From: Phymatolithon calcareum
Taxonomy: Eukaryota > Rhodophyta > Florideophyceae > Hapalidiales
DNA length: 64,000 bases
Reading direction: 5' to 3'
Assembly (NCBI GenBank): GCA_977006965.1
Contig: OZ345362.1
Span: forward strand, 1,302,001 to 1,366,000
The translations under genes and the position numbers were made by a program. The notes under the pieces were generated by a model. The model was not told the DNA's origin and did not search any database. It saw only the letters and a list, made by a program, of their open reading frames with translations. Shown here piece after piece: positions 32,027 through 43,765 of the stretch (within the stretch, counting starts at the first letter, position 1; every line of letters begins with the position of its first letter).

Positions 32027-32287
32027 CCCATGTCGGATGCTTTGGGCACTATAAGCACCCAATATAGGACATCAAATCAGTTAACATTTTGGTTCCGTAA
32101 CGGAATTGTCTGACACAAAATGCGACAATGTTTTCAGGGCTCCACAATTTGGCGTGCGCGTGACAGCGGAATACATTTGCACAATTTGCGTACTGTTTTG
32201 CGTCTCTGCAATTTATCATTTTCAGGAGTGACCAAATTAAAGTTTTGTTTCAATGCCTAATTATGTGAATTCCCATATTTACATAAT

Positions 32288-33629
32288 GCGGAAATTTGCT
32301 GCATGGACCGAAAAAGGTGGCAAAATTCGCTAAATCGGTACCCTTGCAAAAACTACTACTCGTTATGATTTCAGCTATACAGCCGCTTACCATTACACGT
32401 AATTACGAGGATTTATTGAGAAGGTACCATGTGTCCCAGTCGGCACGTTTCTAATGGCATTATACTAGCATCGAGAGTTGTCAGGTATCTAATTCAGAAT
32501 TGCATAATATCACGTCAATGGCTCGCGCCACTTCATTCTCTTCGGTAGGGGTCCATATGAGCTTCTTCAGGATTCTGCTGAGTGTACAAATTGCCCATGC
32601 ACCTTGACTACCCATATCTTCAATCAGCTTCCTTATTATTACACTACTAATCCGCTACGCAAAGTACTCTGCTCCTCGTTGCATTCGACTGCTAAGCTAA
32701 CTCACAACGCTCTCGCCCGAACCGTCTGAACTCATGGAGAAGATGGAGCTGGTGCTAAGAGTGGGTGACTGCCCTGGAGAAAACTTTGACGACGTTGTCA
32801 ACATCGTAATCGCCCACAACACGTCTATTGGCAAGGCACATCGGCGGGCAAGTTCCTCACGCCTTGCTGCCACAAGAAGCACCAAGAAAAATCCTCTGAG
32901 CGGAGAAGCCGCTTGTGGAGCCGGAGGTCATCGAAAGTGACATGCTGAGGTTTGCTGTTAGCAGCCAAGTGACACCATTTCCTGTGGTAGTTAACAGTGA
33001 CTACCGCGCTACATGCTCTTGCCGCCACTTTGAAGAGCACCAGCGGCAATGTATCCACGTCGTCGCTGCACTTTTGTACTGTTCCAGACGCTTGGCGCAG
33101 CATCGAGTCGCGTTCGACCCGTGAAACAAGATCTGGTGTGGGACCCATGGCTATTGATAACGTGGGCCAAGCAACAAGAGGGCATCATCATTCGTGTTGC
33201 AGTCACTGGTTACCAGCTAGTACAGGATGATTTGGTTCCGTTTGACCTTGTCGCTAAGCTGGCCAGCAAGCGCAAGAGGCCCTATTTCCCGTCCGAAATG
33301 AGGTCCCGTCTGCTCCTCGTGCGGAAACAACGGTCACTTCTCGCAGACATGCGCCAAGCCGAACATCCGCAATATTGTTGAGGCAAAGCGAAAAAACATC
33401 CACAAAGCGGCTCAGTTCATGATAATTGACCTCACCGCCTGCGATGACGGAGATGCTACTTGCGACGAGAAGCTGAAGCATAGAGAGTTGCGCATGAAAT
33501 AAATATTATTTTTTTGATACGTTTATTTCTATGGAGTGCTCTGTGTATCATAACGAGTAGTAGTTTTTGCAAGGGGTGCCGATTTAGCGAATTTTGCCAC
33601 CTTTTTCGGTCCATGCAGCGAATTTCCTC
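32288..33629. mobile_element. Mutator-like element (MULE), 1.34 kb, decayed
   Basis: Long inverted ends at 32288-32369 and 33547-33629 match over about 82 bp with few differences, beginning G(C/A)GGAAATT(T/C)GCTGCATG. TTTACATAAT flanks both sides directly (32278-32287, 33630-33639). Long TIRs and a 9-11-bp target duplication are typical of MULEs. The interior keeps only the C-terminal, SWIM-finger part of a transposase, so the copy cannot move itself. It lies 55 bp from the end of the nested Harbinger-like element. Confidence 0.78.
32734..33381 (+). pseudogene. MULE transposase C-terminal fragment with SWIM finger
   Basis: A frame at about 32915-33124 reads FPVVVNSDYRATCSCRHFEEHQRQCIHVVAALL: CxC, then Cys-x-His eleven residues on, the SWIM pattern at the end of Mutator-type transposases. 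Flanking coding-like sequence lies in a different phase (32734-32937 before, 33049-33381 after), so at least two frameshifts have occurred. No DDE catalytic region is present. Confidence 0.65.
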
Positions 33630-33639
33630 TTTACATAAT

Positions 33640-34075
33640 TAATGTCAGAGCATGCCCACCAGTGATAAAATTGAGGATGCAATACAATTTTTGATTGATT
33701 TTCCATCACTTTCGAAAAATCAGTACCCTCCAGGAGGATGTGGGAAAGTGCGATTTTTTTTGTATTTTGACAGATATTTGCACTCGTAAAATTGTTAAAT
33801 ATTTGTCACTATAGTTAAATTGAAGACACAACATTTATTAAAATGTCACCGAAAGCAATTTTGGCCATCAGCATATATCCGGAATACCATATGTGTTCAA
33901 TTCCATATCAAAAGTACTTTCGATGTTTTTCGGAGTATGAAAGTTTTGTACAAACTACATTAAAATTCGTGATTGGGTCAATTTAAGGCTCCAATTCGAA
34001 CGGCGTGGTCCGATTTTAGCTTCGATTTCAAATCTAAACGATACATAGTTTTATATTTCACAAAAGTTAAAAGAT
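33640..34075. other. AT-rich spacer
   Basis: No gene or repeat recognised between the MULE and the hAT element. Confidence 0.4.
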
Positions 34076-34083
34076 ATTTATTT

Positions 34084-35688
34084 CAGGGTCTGAGATTCGC
34101 CTAACTCTTCACGAATAAATTCGTGAATAAACGAATGAATTATTCGCGAATGTCGAATTCACGTTCACATGAGCCCTCTTAGCGAATATTCAGTAAATCC
34201 ACTCTGAGCGAACATTCACGAATTTTTCATTCATGTTCATGTTCAGTAATTTTTATCAGTGAACATTCATTCACTTTCAGTTCGCCGAGGTTGAATCTGG
34301 TGAACATTCGCGAATATTAGCGAATGTGTAGGGACCACTACGCCATATGATAAGATGTGTGCCCCCGGACCAGGGACATATGTGGACCAATGATCTACGG
34401 TATATGAAGGATGAGAATTCCAACAAAATGTCTGCGAGCGCATGTGGAGAATTGGAAGAAGGGATGGGATGCAAGCTCCCCTTACAGTTGATGCAACTTA
34501 TGATACGACGATGCTGATATCGCCACGAAATTTACAGCTCTTAAGGACCTACATCCCCATCTTAGATTTTCACTTTTATTTTTTATAAGCTTGGGAATCC
34601 GAGAAGCTCATTGGACACTTTCTGTTATGGCAGTACATAATTGGCTTAGCAAAAAAAAAGTCCTCGCGCCGTGGAAACTTTTTCTAGAAATTCTCAGCAG
34701 AGGGTTCCTTGTAAAATCGGGACAGCTCCTTAAACGCGCAGGTTTAAGACCACTTCCTGATCAGTTCTTCGCATTTTGAAAACTGTTATAGAGATCCAAG
34801 AACGTAGGTTACGCAAAAACCAAAAAAATTAAAGAAAAGGGATGAAATAAGGAGTTTAGAGCACTTTTCGTAATTCTGATCTTGAAAAAGAATCGCCTAC
34901 AAAGATGAACAATTATCTCGCAAAGGACTTGATGTATTTCTTATTGCCTCGGTCAAAAGTTTCAAATGGTTGTAGACAACTACAGGAATACCGCAAATTT
35001 GGTAAAATCGAACGTCTAGGTGGCAAACAAGTTCGCGCCGCGAGACGAAATTTTTTTTAAAATCGGCAAAGGAGCAGGCGAAAAATATAGTAAAATTCAC
35101 GTTGCGCGCCGACGAGAAGCTGAAACTGTTCGAAGGAAACACAGTAAGCATTTTTCTGTAATGATTGATTAGAGCCGAATATTAGAAACTTTTCCTGACT
35201 TCATATTTGAAATATTTCACTTGTTTCTACACATTTTCTTGAAACTGGATGCAGTCCTGTAGGTGCAAACGACATAATTAAAATTTTCTTCCAGTTTATG
35301 AGCATTGTTTCGGCCAGTGAGAGTGCTTCAAAGATGGGGAAGTAGGTCCTTAACATAATTTCATGGCGACTTCAACAGCAGAAGACACCGTGTCGCCGAA
35401 TAGGGTCGTGTGTGTAGAGCGCGACGAATCATAATTATGTCATTTTTCGGAAAAGTTTCGTGAATCATTCGCGAATGTTCGCGAATTTCGTTCACATTCA
35501 GATCATTGCAATGTGTTAGAGCGAATTTTCATTTACATTCAGTTCACTATCATGTCACAAGAGAATATTCATTCCCGTTTCATTCACTTTATTCTTGTGA
35601 ATATTCATTATATTTTTCAAAGCGAACATTAGCGAATATTCATTCACGTTCACGTTCATTGTGGTTTCTAATCGAATCTCAGACCCTG
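34084..35688. mobile_element. Non-autonomous hAT element, 1.6 kb
   Basis: Ends are CAGGGTCTGAGATTCG at 34084 and its exact complement ending at 35688. ATTTATTT flanks both sides (34076-34083, 35689-35696), an 8-bp target duplication. CAGGG-type ends plus 8 bp are diagnostic for hAT. Both subterminal regions are packed with GCGAATATTC/GTGAACATTC-like units in alternating orientation (34115-34330 and 35450-35670), as expected for hAT transposase-binding arrays. No transposase frame is present. Confidence 0.8.
34513..35380. repeat. Inner inverted repeat within the hAT element
   Basis: Segments 34513-34571 and 35317-35380 are imperfect inverted repeats. They share TTAAGGACCTAC(A/T)TCCCCATCTT at 34541-34565 and its complement, and a further TCGCCA(C/T)GAAAT outside it. 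TTA or TA next to the strongest part would fit a small DNA transposon nested in the hAT. Alternatively it is internal structure of this hAT family. Confidence 0.5.
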
Positions 35689-35696
35689 ATTTATTT

Positions 35697-37373
35697 GTCA
35701 TGCACGTAATAGATATACTACTTCCATCTATGAAACGATATGAAAAAACGGTCGCGGGCTAATTCTGTCCGCTTACAGGAAGAGATTTTAAAAGTCATGT
35801 TTTGTACTTACTGCTCATATCTAAAAATACACATGTTTGATTCTCAAATTTTGAAACTATTACTGTCTTGGACCTCATAACGTTGTAGCGTTGCAATCAC
35901 TCCTATATGGGATGACAGTGTTCTGCACATGCGAGCACAAACTGCAACACACTTTTATGATTCTATTTCTCCCGCGTCTACGTTTAGGGTCACACTTTAC
36001 AGTTTAGGAAGTCTAGTTTTACAGTTTTGCAGTTCCCCAAAGTTCTGCAGTTCTTAGAACACTACTTAAACAACCTGCTGAGTCCTGATTAGCAGACTCG
36101 GTAGCGATAAGTAAAGTGGCAAGGACAAGAAGACTTTGCTGGCTTATCCCGCCTTTTTAACAGGTCTTTGCGAACGACAATTACATCGCAAAAACTATTG
36201 ACATTCTATGAGCGAAATTTGCACCAACCGATTCGTATCAAGAAACTGATATAAGGCGAAGAATAAAAAAGGACAAAATACACCTAAGGTACTCTTGATA
36301 CACTGGGGGAGCAAAAAATTGAATAAATGCCCAATCAGGTCACCCGCTGGTGCTTATTTTACTGTTCTGCTATTGGACAGCAGAGTTCTGCGTCGGTAGA
36401 TAATTGCATGTATAGTTGGCCGACGTCCAACTTGCAATTTTGAGATTGCAATTTTGCTGAACTCCTGTTTTTCGAGAATTTGTGATATATGTCGCCCGGC
36501 AGTCCATTCAGGCGTTTTTTCACCTTTGGAGGTGGAATCCCCTGATTATCCATTGTCAATTACAGGCAAAAAACGCACACGTGGCACAATCATAGAGCCT
36601 AGCGCATGCGATACGACAACTTCGAGTCCACCACCAGTCAGTTGCTCCGCGCGCACAGATGCATGACTAGCTCTATACATTCTTACGTTCATTACCGCTA
36701 GAGAGGAAGCTGTTTTATTTTGGACAGATAGCATGATAGAAGACTGATATTCAGTGATTTACTGTATCGCTATCGACAGCTAACCTTGTCGAGGTGGATA
36801 TCTGTTTGATTTGGATAGGATAAAAAAAGAGTAGCGTGAGAAGTGTCATACGTTGCTGAGTGCACAATGCGACACTTCGATAGTGATGGTATGCATGCGT
36901 CGGTCTCGCATAAAGGGATCTTTGCCGCAATTCGAATTGTAGGTTCCAATTCCAGAAAAGATAACTTGCGTTACATGATATACAGGGGTCTGTAAGAAAC
37001 GTTTCCGTCGGGGACCAGCGCATTCCGTGTTATCGTGCAAGGACTCGTCGTGTTTGTTTCTTGTGAATAGGGCAGAGACTCCGTGGAACAAAACACCTGT
37101 GCCTTGCGAAGTGACTTAAGGGATAGGGTTGCTGTGCACCTGCGCTACAACTAGAAAATGCGCGACAATGTTATTAAACGCGTGACACTGGACGGCTATG
37201 ATATCGCCCGTGGATATTACGATATCTGTAAGTCCAGTTTCGTATCTTGCGCACATAGATTTCCAAAAACCAACGACTGCGTACAATTTACGCCGTAGCA
37301 CAAACTGGAGAAGCCGTGGTAAGCGTCCATTCTGTGCGACCTCTGGGAAACTTTCCAAGGACCAGGTTTTCGG
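35697..37373. other. Spacer without supported gene
   Basis: Short frames only. A stretch at 35990-36060 repeats TTTACAGTTT/TTGCAGTT-like words. Nothing else is recognised. Confidence 0.35.
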
Positions 37374-40300
37374 TCAAGAGCAGCTCCCTCTAGGGTTCAA
37401 GACTGATCTGTCCTGAGCATCCAATAGAGCAGGCACACAAAAATACAGCCCAAGTGCTCTACGTATCATTCCTTCAAACTGCGGGGAATTATTTCCCGAG
37501 ATGGGCGATAAACACTCACGGCCCGCTAGAAGCCGGAAACAGCCACGCACTGAGTTTTTGTCACCATTAATAGCTCCTGGAACTTGTAGAGTTAGTCTTT
37601 CTTGCCAGTCGTTGAACACAGTGCTTAAACCCGATTGTATCTGCACGTCCTTATTGTTGGACTGCTGGATCGCACGTTTCAAGGTTTGATGTCCCTTCTC
37701 CAGGACAAGTTCGCCCATTCTGGAAACGTGACCGACCATAGGTAGAGTGCAATAGACTAACTCGACCAAGCCGTGCACATTGGGCTTATCAATGCACATA
37801 ATCGCTGTCCGACAATCTCGCTCCTGCTTCGATAGCTCAGTTCTGCGTGTAGGATTTGACCTCTTGCTCTCAAGGGCCTGAAAGTCCGAGTCCTCCATGG
37901 TGCACAATAGCTCTATCTGGCGTACGTGTGAGCGTGTGAGACGCTGCGTATGAACAAGGAACGAACCAAGTTGCGACGGGCATTGAAAGTCAATATCTTC
38001 ATTCCAGAGTGAGCAATGAGTGTTGAGAAGGAGCCGACAACCGAAATTGCGTCGCGATACTTCTGGCATAGAGAAAGATGTAGAGGCATGGGAGAGACTG
38101 CTCCACATCCTCTGGTAAAAGAGAGATGAGCAACAACCGAGAGAGCGTACAACTTTGTCGTTGACATTGAGTAAAGAACCTTCTTCTCGACGTCGAAGAT
38201 ACGGTTTTGCATATGTAGATTACATTCGAGCAGGTGACCGATGAAAAATGACTCAACAGATTGGCAGTACTCTTTAGAGAAAAATTAGGAGAAGACATGC
38301 CCAAGAAACGACATGTTTCTGACTCTGCATTGCTATTCCGCATAGCGATGTGCTGGTAAAAGGTCCTCCCTAAGTGCTTAAGCAATAGAGCCCTTCATGT
38401 GTATACCGACTGCCCACTATCGTCTTAGAGCGTCTGACAAAACGGCATAAATGGCAGAAGGCAGATGCCATGTGCCCAAGAACGCCAATGGCAAAATTTA
38501 TAGCTGGATTGTCGCCAATGAAGCTTACAATGTCCAAACAAGTTCGAATTCGGTTCCCATCGGCGGCATAGTCTTCAAATCCCTGTGTCATCCCAGTTAC
38601 AATATTGTCTTGAATGTTTTTAAAAATAGCGTCGCTTTTAACACCTGGAGGTGTGAGACTTGTTACACGCACGGCGCTGGCTGATGCACGGGCTTCGGGA
38701 GGTGGGTTTAGACAGAGCAAATAAAAGCCTTCACCAAAACCAGACTTGCCTCTTGTAGCCTCTAAGACATCCCAGAACAACATGAAACGGTAAATAAAAT
38801 AGCGCTCTCCTGAATCCAGGTTTCTGTAGTTACTGGCGGGCCGAAAAGACTCATAGCCACGCTTCTGAGATGGACTGTATGTGAGCTCTATAGATCGAAC
38901 GTCCCGGCACGTTTATTGATCAAGGACGCCGAGTGGAGAGCAAACTAGATTGGGAGCGCTGTGTTCACGGAGGTCGTCAAAATCGTCGCCACTGGAAATC
39001 CAGAAAACATGTCGATTACGCTCATCGTTCTCTGTTCAAAAGCGATGAACGACACAATGGCGGGACGACTTAGAGGGAACAAGCGAATTTTGCTGTTGTG
39101 ATCCGTCTTCTGACGCACGTGGTTGAAGTAGGGCAACTGTGTCGCCCGGCTTTACGACTGGCTTCTTCCATCCAGACCAGGCTTCACCCATCTTTTTCCT
39201 CCGTTCTTTCTGAGCCCCGTTACGTCGATGTCTTGCTTCTCACCGGTGACGTTTTCCTTTTCGCGGGAATAGCGCTTCTTCCGCCGCCATCATGACATCG
39301 ATCCGTATCGTCGCCAATATCTTCTACCGGGAGCTAAGGAATATCCATATTCACAGAGTCTGACGCAGAAATATATGTGGAGAACATTAGGCGTGTCATA
39401 ATACTCCTGTCACGACCTTGGATGGGGGGGGGGGAATGTCGCGCCAAAATTGATTGTCCATTCTTCGTGTTTCGTGATGAAGAGTCCAAATGTCCAATAC
39501 ATCTCCTATTAGGGTCCCCGAAAGCACCTCTGCGCGAGATTCATGGTGACAGAAGTCCTGAAGAACTTTAGTGTTTAGTTCCGGAGTACCTAAAATTCGG
39601 ATGGAAAGAGTATCTCCAGGTTCGGCAAAAGGCTGGTGACTGTCAACTTTGCTGCTTTCGGCTACAGATATGTAGAGACGGGGACCGTAAAACCAAGGTC
39701 TAGTACACACCAAGGACCACTTGTCAACGCCTTCTCCATGAGGACTTGCTTCTGCAAGACTAGTACTGCGCATCAGCCTGAAAACAGGATCGCAGCCGAC
39801 GTCCGCCCTTGCATACTCGCTGGGAAGAATTGTATACACCGGCACTAAAGGTTCACCTTCGTCTGAATATTGCTTAGCTCGCGCGCCCGTTTTTCGAATA
39901 CTCAACTTCTCCAAGGTCTCTCGCCCGCGAACTACCGAGGTCTGGTAGAGCTTGGACTTGAATGTTTTAAACAAGGGGCTATAGTGGGGCAATTAGTCAA
40001 TCCTTTGCCGTGGAAGAGAAGCGATAGTGTCTTCGATTGCAAACGTGCGCCAGGTTTGATCGTCAACCCTTTGGAACGTGTGGGCGATAAGGCGCATAAG
40101 TTGGTGCCGGGATTTTGTTAGCTTCAGACTATCGTTTGTCACCAGTAGCCCCCAAAGAACGCGCCAGTTGTTCATGGCAAGTACACTGTCCGTTACTTCC
40201 AATTATGAGGGATATTCTTGTTCCTCGTGTCCGTCGTAGGGTTCTACGGCCAACCCCGCCTGATAGGCGCCGAAATTTGGATCAAGACGAGGTAAATGAT

Positions 40301-40830
40301 GCGGATCCTCACTTGGTTCATCTTCAAATTCGACATGATACCGAAGATCTGCGGCAGAGCGCTGAGCGTCTACGTCTTCCGCAATACTGGCGCCTTCTTC
40401 TTTGTTTGGCCGCGCAATAGCTGTTGCATTTCCCATGTGGGACAAAAGAGCTTTATCGCCACCTAATGGAACTGAAGCACTGGATGAGTTGCGAGAGGCA
40501 TTCAATGCGGGAGGATCAGATGCCAGGGAGTTCAAATTCTGTGCGATGGACAAATCGTGAGATACATTCCCAGGATGGGCATGCTCCGTGGCTGGTAGAC
40601 GTAACGCGAGATATTCGCTGATGACTACATTCTCTAGTCGATGGCGGCTTCTCCTCTTCTTTCTTCAGACTGGCGACATTACGTCTGAACCTCGGCGCCT
40701 CTGGAAGTGCATAAAGGTCTCGAAAGTCTCGGTGGGATGAACGTTTTCGTGGTGGGCAGTGAATTGTCCAAGAAAGGTCGATGGTTGGGAAGCGAGCACT
40801 AGCTGGAATTGTTGCTGGTTTTCGCAAGCT
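37374..40830 (-). pseudogene. Decayed Plavaka-like transposase
   Basis: Coding-like pieces run down the minus strand: 40640-39396 (one frame with stops near 40203 and 39993), about 39136-38945 (LSRPAIVSFIAFEQRTMSVIDMFSGFP), 38783-38370 and 38108-37374. The 38783-38370 piece ends with SFIGDNPAINFAIGVLGHMASAFCHLCRF, matching the Plavaka block DNP...CxxC. The last piece contains GHVSRMGELVLEKGHQTLKRAIQQSN, resembling the family's C-terminal His/Lys-rich segment. Frames change between pieces and stops are frequent, so it is dead. The layout, with a divergent neighbour starting about 40.8 kb, repeats that of the intact element at 15932-22148. Confidence 0.55.
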
Positions 40831-42301
40831 TCCGTTGGAGACTACATGGAGTTGCGAAGATCTGCTTTATCGTTTGGAAGCTCGCAGGTATCTCATATCC
40901 CAAAGTCTGTTTGATGGCAGCTTTTTAATAGTCCCTGAACGGCAAAAACGTCGTTTCGAAGTACAGGCAATTCGAAATTCCGGACGTCCATCCGTGTACT
41001 CAGCTAATACTGTGGAATTCAATGTCAAGGAATGCTGAAAATGAATCCTATGTCCGAAAAAGAAATTATGATATTTTTGAAGTGCAGTAAAGCCCGCCTC
41101 GGGAGGCCACGAACACAATGCATCACGATAAGGCTTCTTTCAGGGCAGCGATATCCAGTCAACCAACTCTATCTACCTCAAGAGGCGATAAATTCCTTCA
41201 ACTTGTCGATCAAATCCGATACGGAAGCATCAGCGCCTGAACTACGAATCTGGAGAAGCACAGGCATCCAAGGCGTTGGCGTCGAAAGCAATAAGCAGCA
41301 ACGGGGAGGAATTCCAAGGCGTCCGTCAAGAATGACGTCCAATCAGAGAAATTCGTCCACGAGGGAGATTCAATTGCTGCAGGAGTCCCATACTTTGCTC
41401 GATCAAGAGGTACGGCAATTGAAACTTGAGCTTCGTGAATCCCGTCGGTATGTTCAAAGCGAGAGCATGACGATTTTTAATAACCTTCAGGACAGAGACT
41501 GAGGCTCTATATCCGGAAATAAGATGTTTCTGCGCATACGTGCGGTTAAGGCGCTACAGAAAACTGGAGTCGAGCTTGGAAGAAGATTTGCTGCTCTTTT
41601 TGCAGCTAACTGTTGTAAAGGTCGTCTTAAAGTGATCTCCGGCTGACTGTACACTGGGAGAGTTTCAATCTTTCGCTCTCGGGCTTCTCAATGACAGCAG
41701 AAACTACTGCACTCCTCTTCCGTCCGAGTACCATCTCAAGTTTCCCAATTTACAATGTTGCTCAAGTCTTCAACTTGTGTTCAACACCTACGCTGAACTG
41801 TGCGAGGCACTGGACATTGATGGTGTTACGAGACATGGTGCTGTGTATCGGAAAAAGACGGACAGTCCGGGCGCCATCCGCGCAGTGCAGGTTCTTAGCA
41901 CGGATGTCTTACATCAGGACTCGCGAGCTATACTTCTTGGCCGTAGATACACCTCATGTGAAGGAGAGGGCATAATACCCTACTTCCACCAGATTTCGAC
42001 GGAGCTGTTCGAACACACTTTCTCTACTGGCTTCAATTCCCGCGAGGAGAGCATGTCCTGTATTAACAGGCTATCGCAACCTCCAGACACATCAGAAAGT
42101 AGGGCACAGTCAGTGTTCGAAATCTCATGGGAACGAATGGAAGCCGGTGCTCTTTTCCCTAATCTATTTCCGGGATCTGTCCGCTGTCTATTCCCTGCTG
42201 TAGTATTACGTTCAGATACCCTCACCAGAAGCGCTGAACGGATTTTTGGGAGCACCCCGAATTTGAGAAAGGCTTTGCGCACGCTTCATCGAGCTAACTG
42301 A
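40781..42301 (+). pseudogene. Divergent partner gene of the decayed Plavaka-like element
   Basis: Pieces in different phases lie at 40781-41038, 41032-41502 and 41777-42301. The second has an Asn/Ser-rich stretch followed by a coiled coil (TREIQLLQESHTLLDQEVRQLKLELRESRRYVQSE). The third is a compact domain ending in LFPNLFPGSVRCLFP and an arginine-rich tail. No family is recognised. Position (divergent from a transposase) and plan (disordered, coiled coil, compact C-terminal domain) match the spliced gene at 16475-18459, so it is probably the equivalent second gene. Introns could explain some phase changes. Confidence 0.45.
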
Positions 42302-43094
42302 CCATTCTGGTACAAACAAACGAACTGATTTACAACATTGACGCGTCCTTTCGAAGATCAGCAGCCCAAGGTCTTTATTTGCCTTTACTATAGAACAAGC
42401 CTACAACAAACGTCAACATTTCGCGGAAAAAGTTAAAACAGTACAGATTGTAACTGGAGAGCTTGTTCAAGAACTCCAATTGTGGAGTTACAATGAATCC
42501 CCACGCCCGCGCCCCAGTTTCCAATTAGGATTACCATCACGTGCGCATCGCACAAGACCGCTATATAATGATCGACAATGCCGGCTCTGAAAGGCTTTCC
42601 TTGCAACAACTATCGCAAATCTGTTCCATCCTGCGTTCTTGTCTGAGATCTTACCTAGGCGCAAGCACAGATACCAATACAATCCATTGTCCGTACGATA
42701 AAACGCGATTGTAATGCACGTGCATTAAGGAGTTGAGCCATTCCTCTCGAACTGATTCGGAATCTCGTCCGATTTCCTTCGCGGTACGCGTCTCCTCGTT
42801 CCTGGACTTTCATTGCGACCTCATGATGTCTGCATTCGTACTCACTCCCAAATTTGTTTTCCCATACTGCCCACATTGAGCGCCGAACTTCTCGATTTTT
42901 GGTCACACTTTTGCGTTCTCCCAACAAGTTCCGATCAGAGACTGAGGCCTTGTAGGTCCCTATATAGCATTTAAAGACATTTTCACACGCTAATGCATAC
43001 GATGTGCCCATGTACGTTGTCCATTTATTTCGCTTGCGATTTGCATTTATATTCCCGACTCTACTTGGATCTGTTTCCTACTGACCTCCTGTTC
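42302..43094. other. Spacer with a possible small minus-strand gene
   Basis: A 118-codon minus-strand frame (43011-42655) starts with ATG in good context and reads as plausible protein (RRSMWAVWENKFGSEYECRHHE...). It has no recognised domain. I treat it as a weak candidate only. Confidence 0.3.
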
Positions 43095-43765
43095 TTCAGT
43101 TTTCCAGTCATTGTGCTTCGTAATCGACACAGAATATGAACAAGTGCGCTTTTATCCCCACTGTGTGTATTTTGGAATTCTCACCGTGCATAGGCTAACT
43201 CGCGATCTCGAACACCCGCTTTTTCAGTTCTCTCTTTTGATTTTTTGCTACGAATAGTGCGAATTAGACGTTTCAAATGGTTCTCTTGCTCAGTGCTGGC
43301 CATGCAAAACGGTCGCTGCCCTTCGCAAACGACACAGAATATCAACAGGTGCGTTTTTTTACCCCCACTGTGTGATTCTCCCCGTGCATAGGCTAACTCG
43401 CGATCTCGAACACCCGCATTTTCAGGACTCTCCTTTGCTTTTTGCTATGAATAGTGCGAATTCGTCATTTCCAATGGTTCTCTGGCTCAGTCCTGGCGCT
43501 GCAAAATGTTCCGCAGTCATGACCGTTTTGGTCACTGTGCTTCGCAATCGACATAGATTATCAACAGGTGGGTTTTTTATCCCCACTGCGTGTATTTTGG
43601 AATTCTCTCCATGCATAGGCTAACTCTCGACCTCGAGTATCCGCGTTTTCAGTTTTCTCCTTTAATTTTTTTGCCACGAATAGTGCGACTTCGTCATTTC
43701 CCATGGTTCTTTTTTCAGTGCTCGTGATTCAAAACGTTCGGATAGTCATTAACGCTTTCCACGGT
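43095..43765. repeat. Tandem repeat, about 205-220-bp unit, three copies
   Basis: Units start near 43116, 43321 and 43540, each with CTTCGCAATCGACA(C/T)AGA-like starts. Shared inner words are GTGCATAGGCTAACTC, CGAATAGTGCGA and TCATTTCC(A/C)ATGGTTCT. Copies have diverged by small indels. There is no coding capacity. It could be a minisatellite or the subterminal array of a large element. Confidence 0.7.

Larger units (their letters stand above)
11473..32233 (-). mobile_element. Outer Harbinger-like element, internally deleted, split by two insertions
   Basis: Three separated blocks read as one element on the minus strand: 32233-32027, 23236-22225 and 11636-11473. Each block aligns with a part of the longer sister copy at 11637-22224. 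The ends read GGTCACTCCTGAAAATGAT (at 32233, inward) and GGTCATTACAATTCTGAAAA (at 11473, inward), and AAA flanks both. Joined, the element is about 1.37 kb. It lacks most of the transposase and all of the MYB-like gene because of a deletion whose joint lies at about 22419-22421. It is a non-autonomous derivative that now holds about 19.4 kb of nested insertions. Confidence 0.8.

Noticed and set aside
43095-43765. CRISPR-like array
   Set aside because: Units are over 200 bp, diverged, without constant short repeats and unique spacers, and the genome is eukaryotic.
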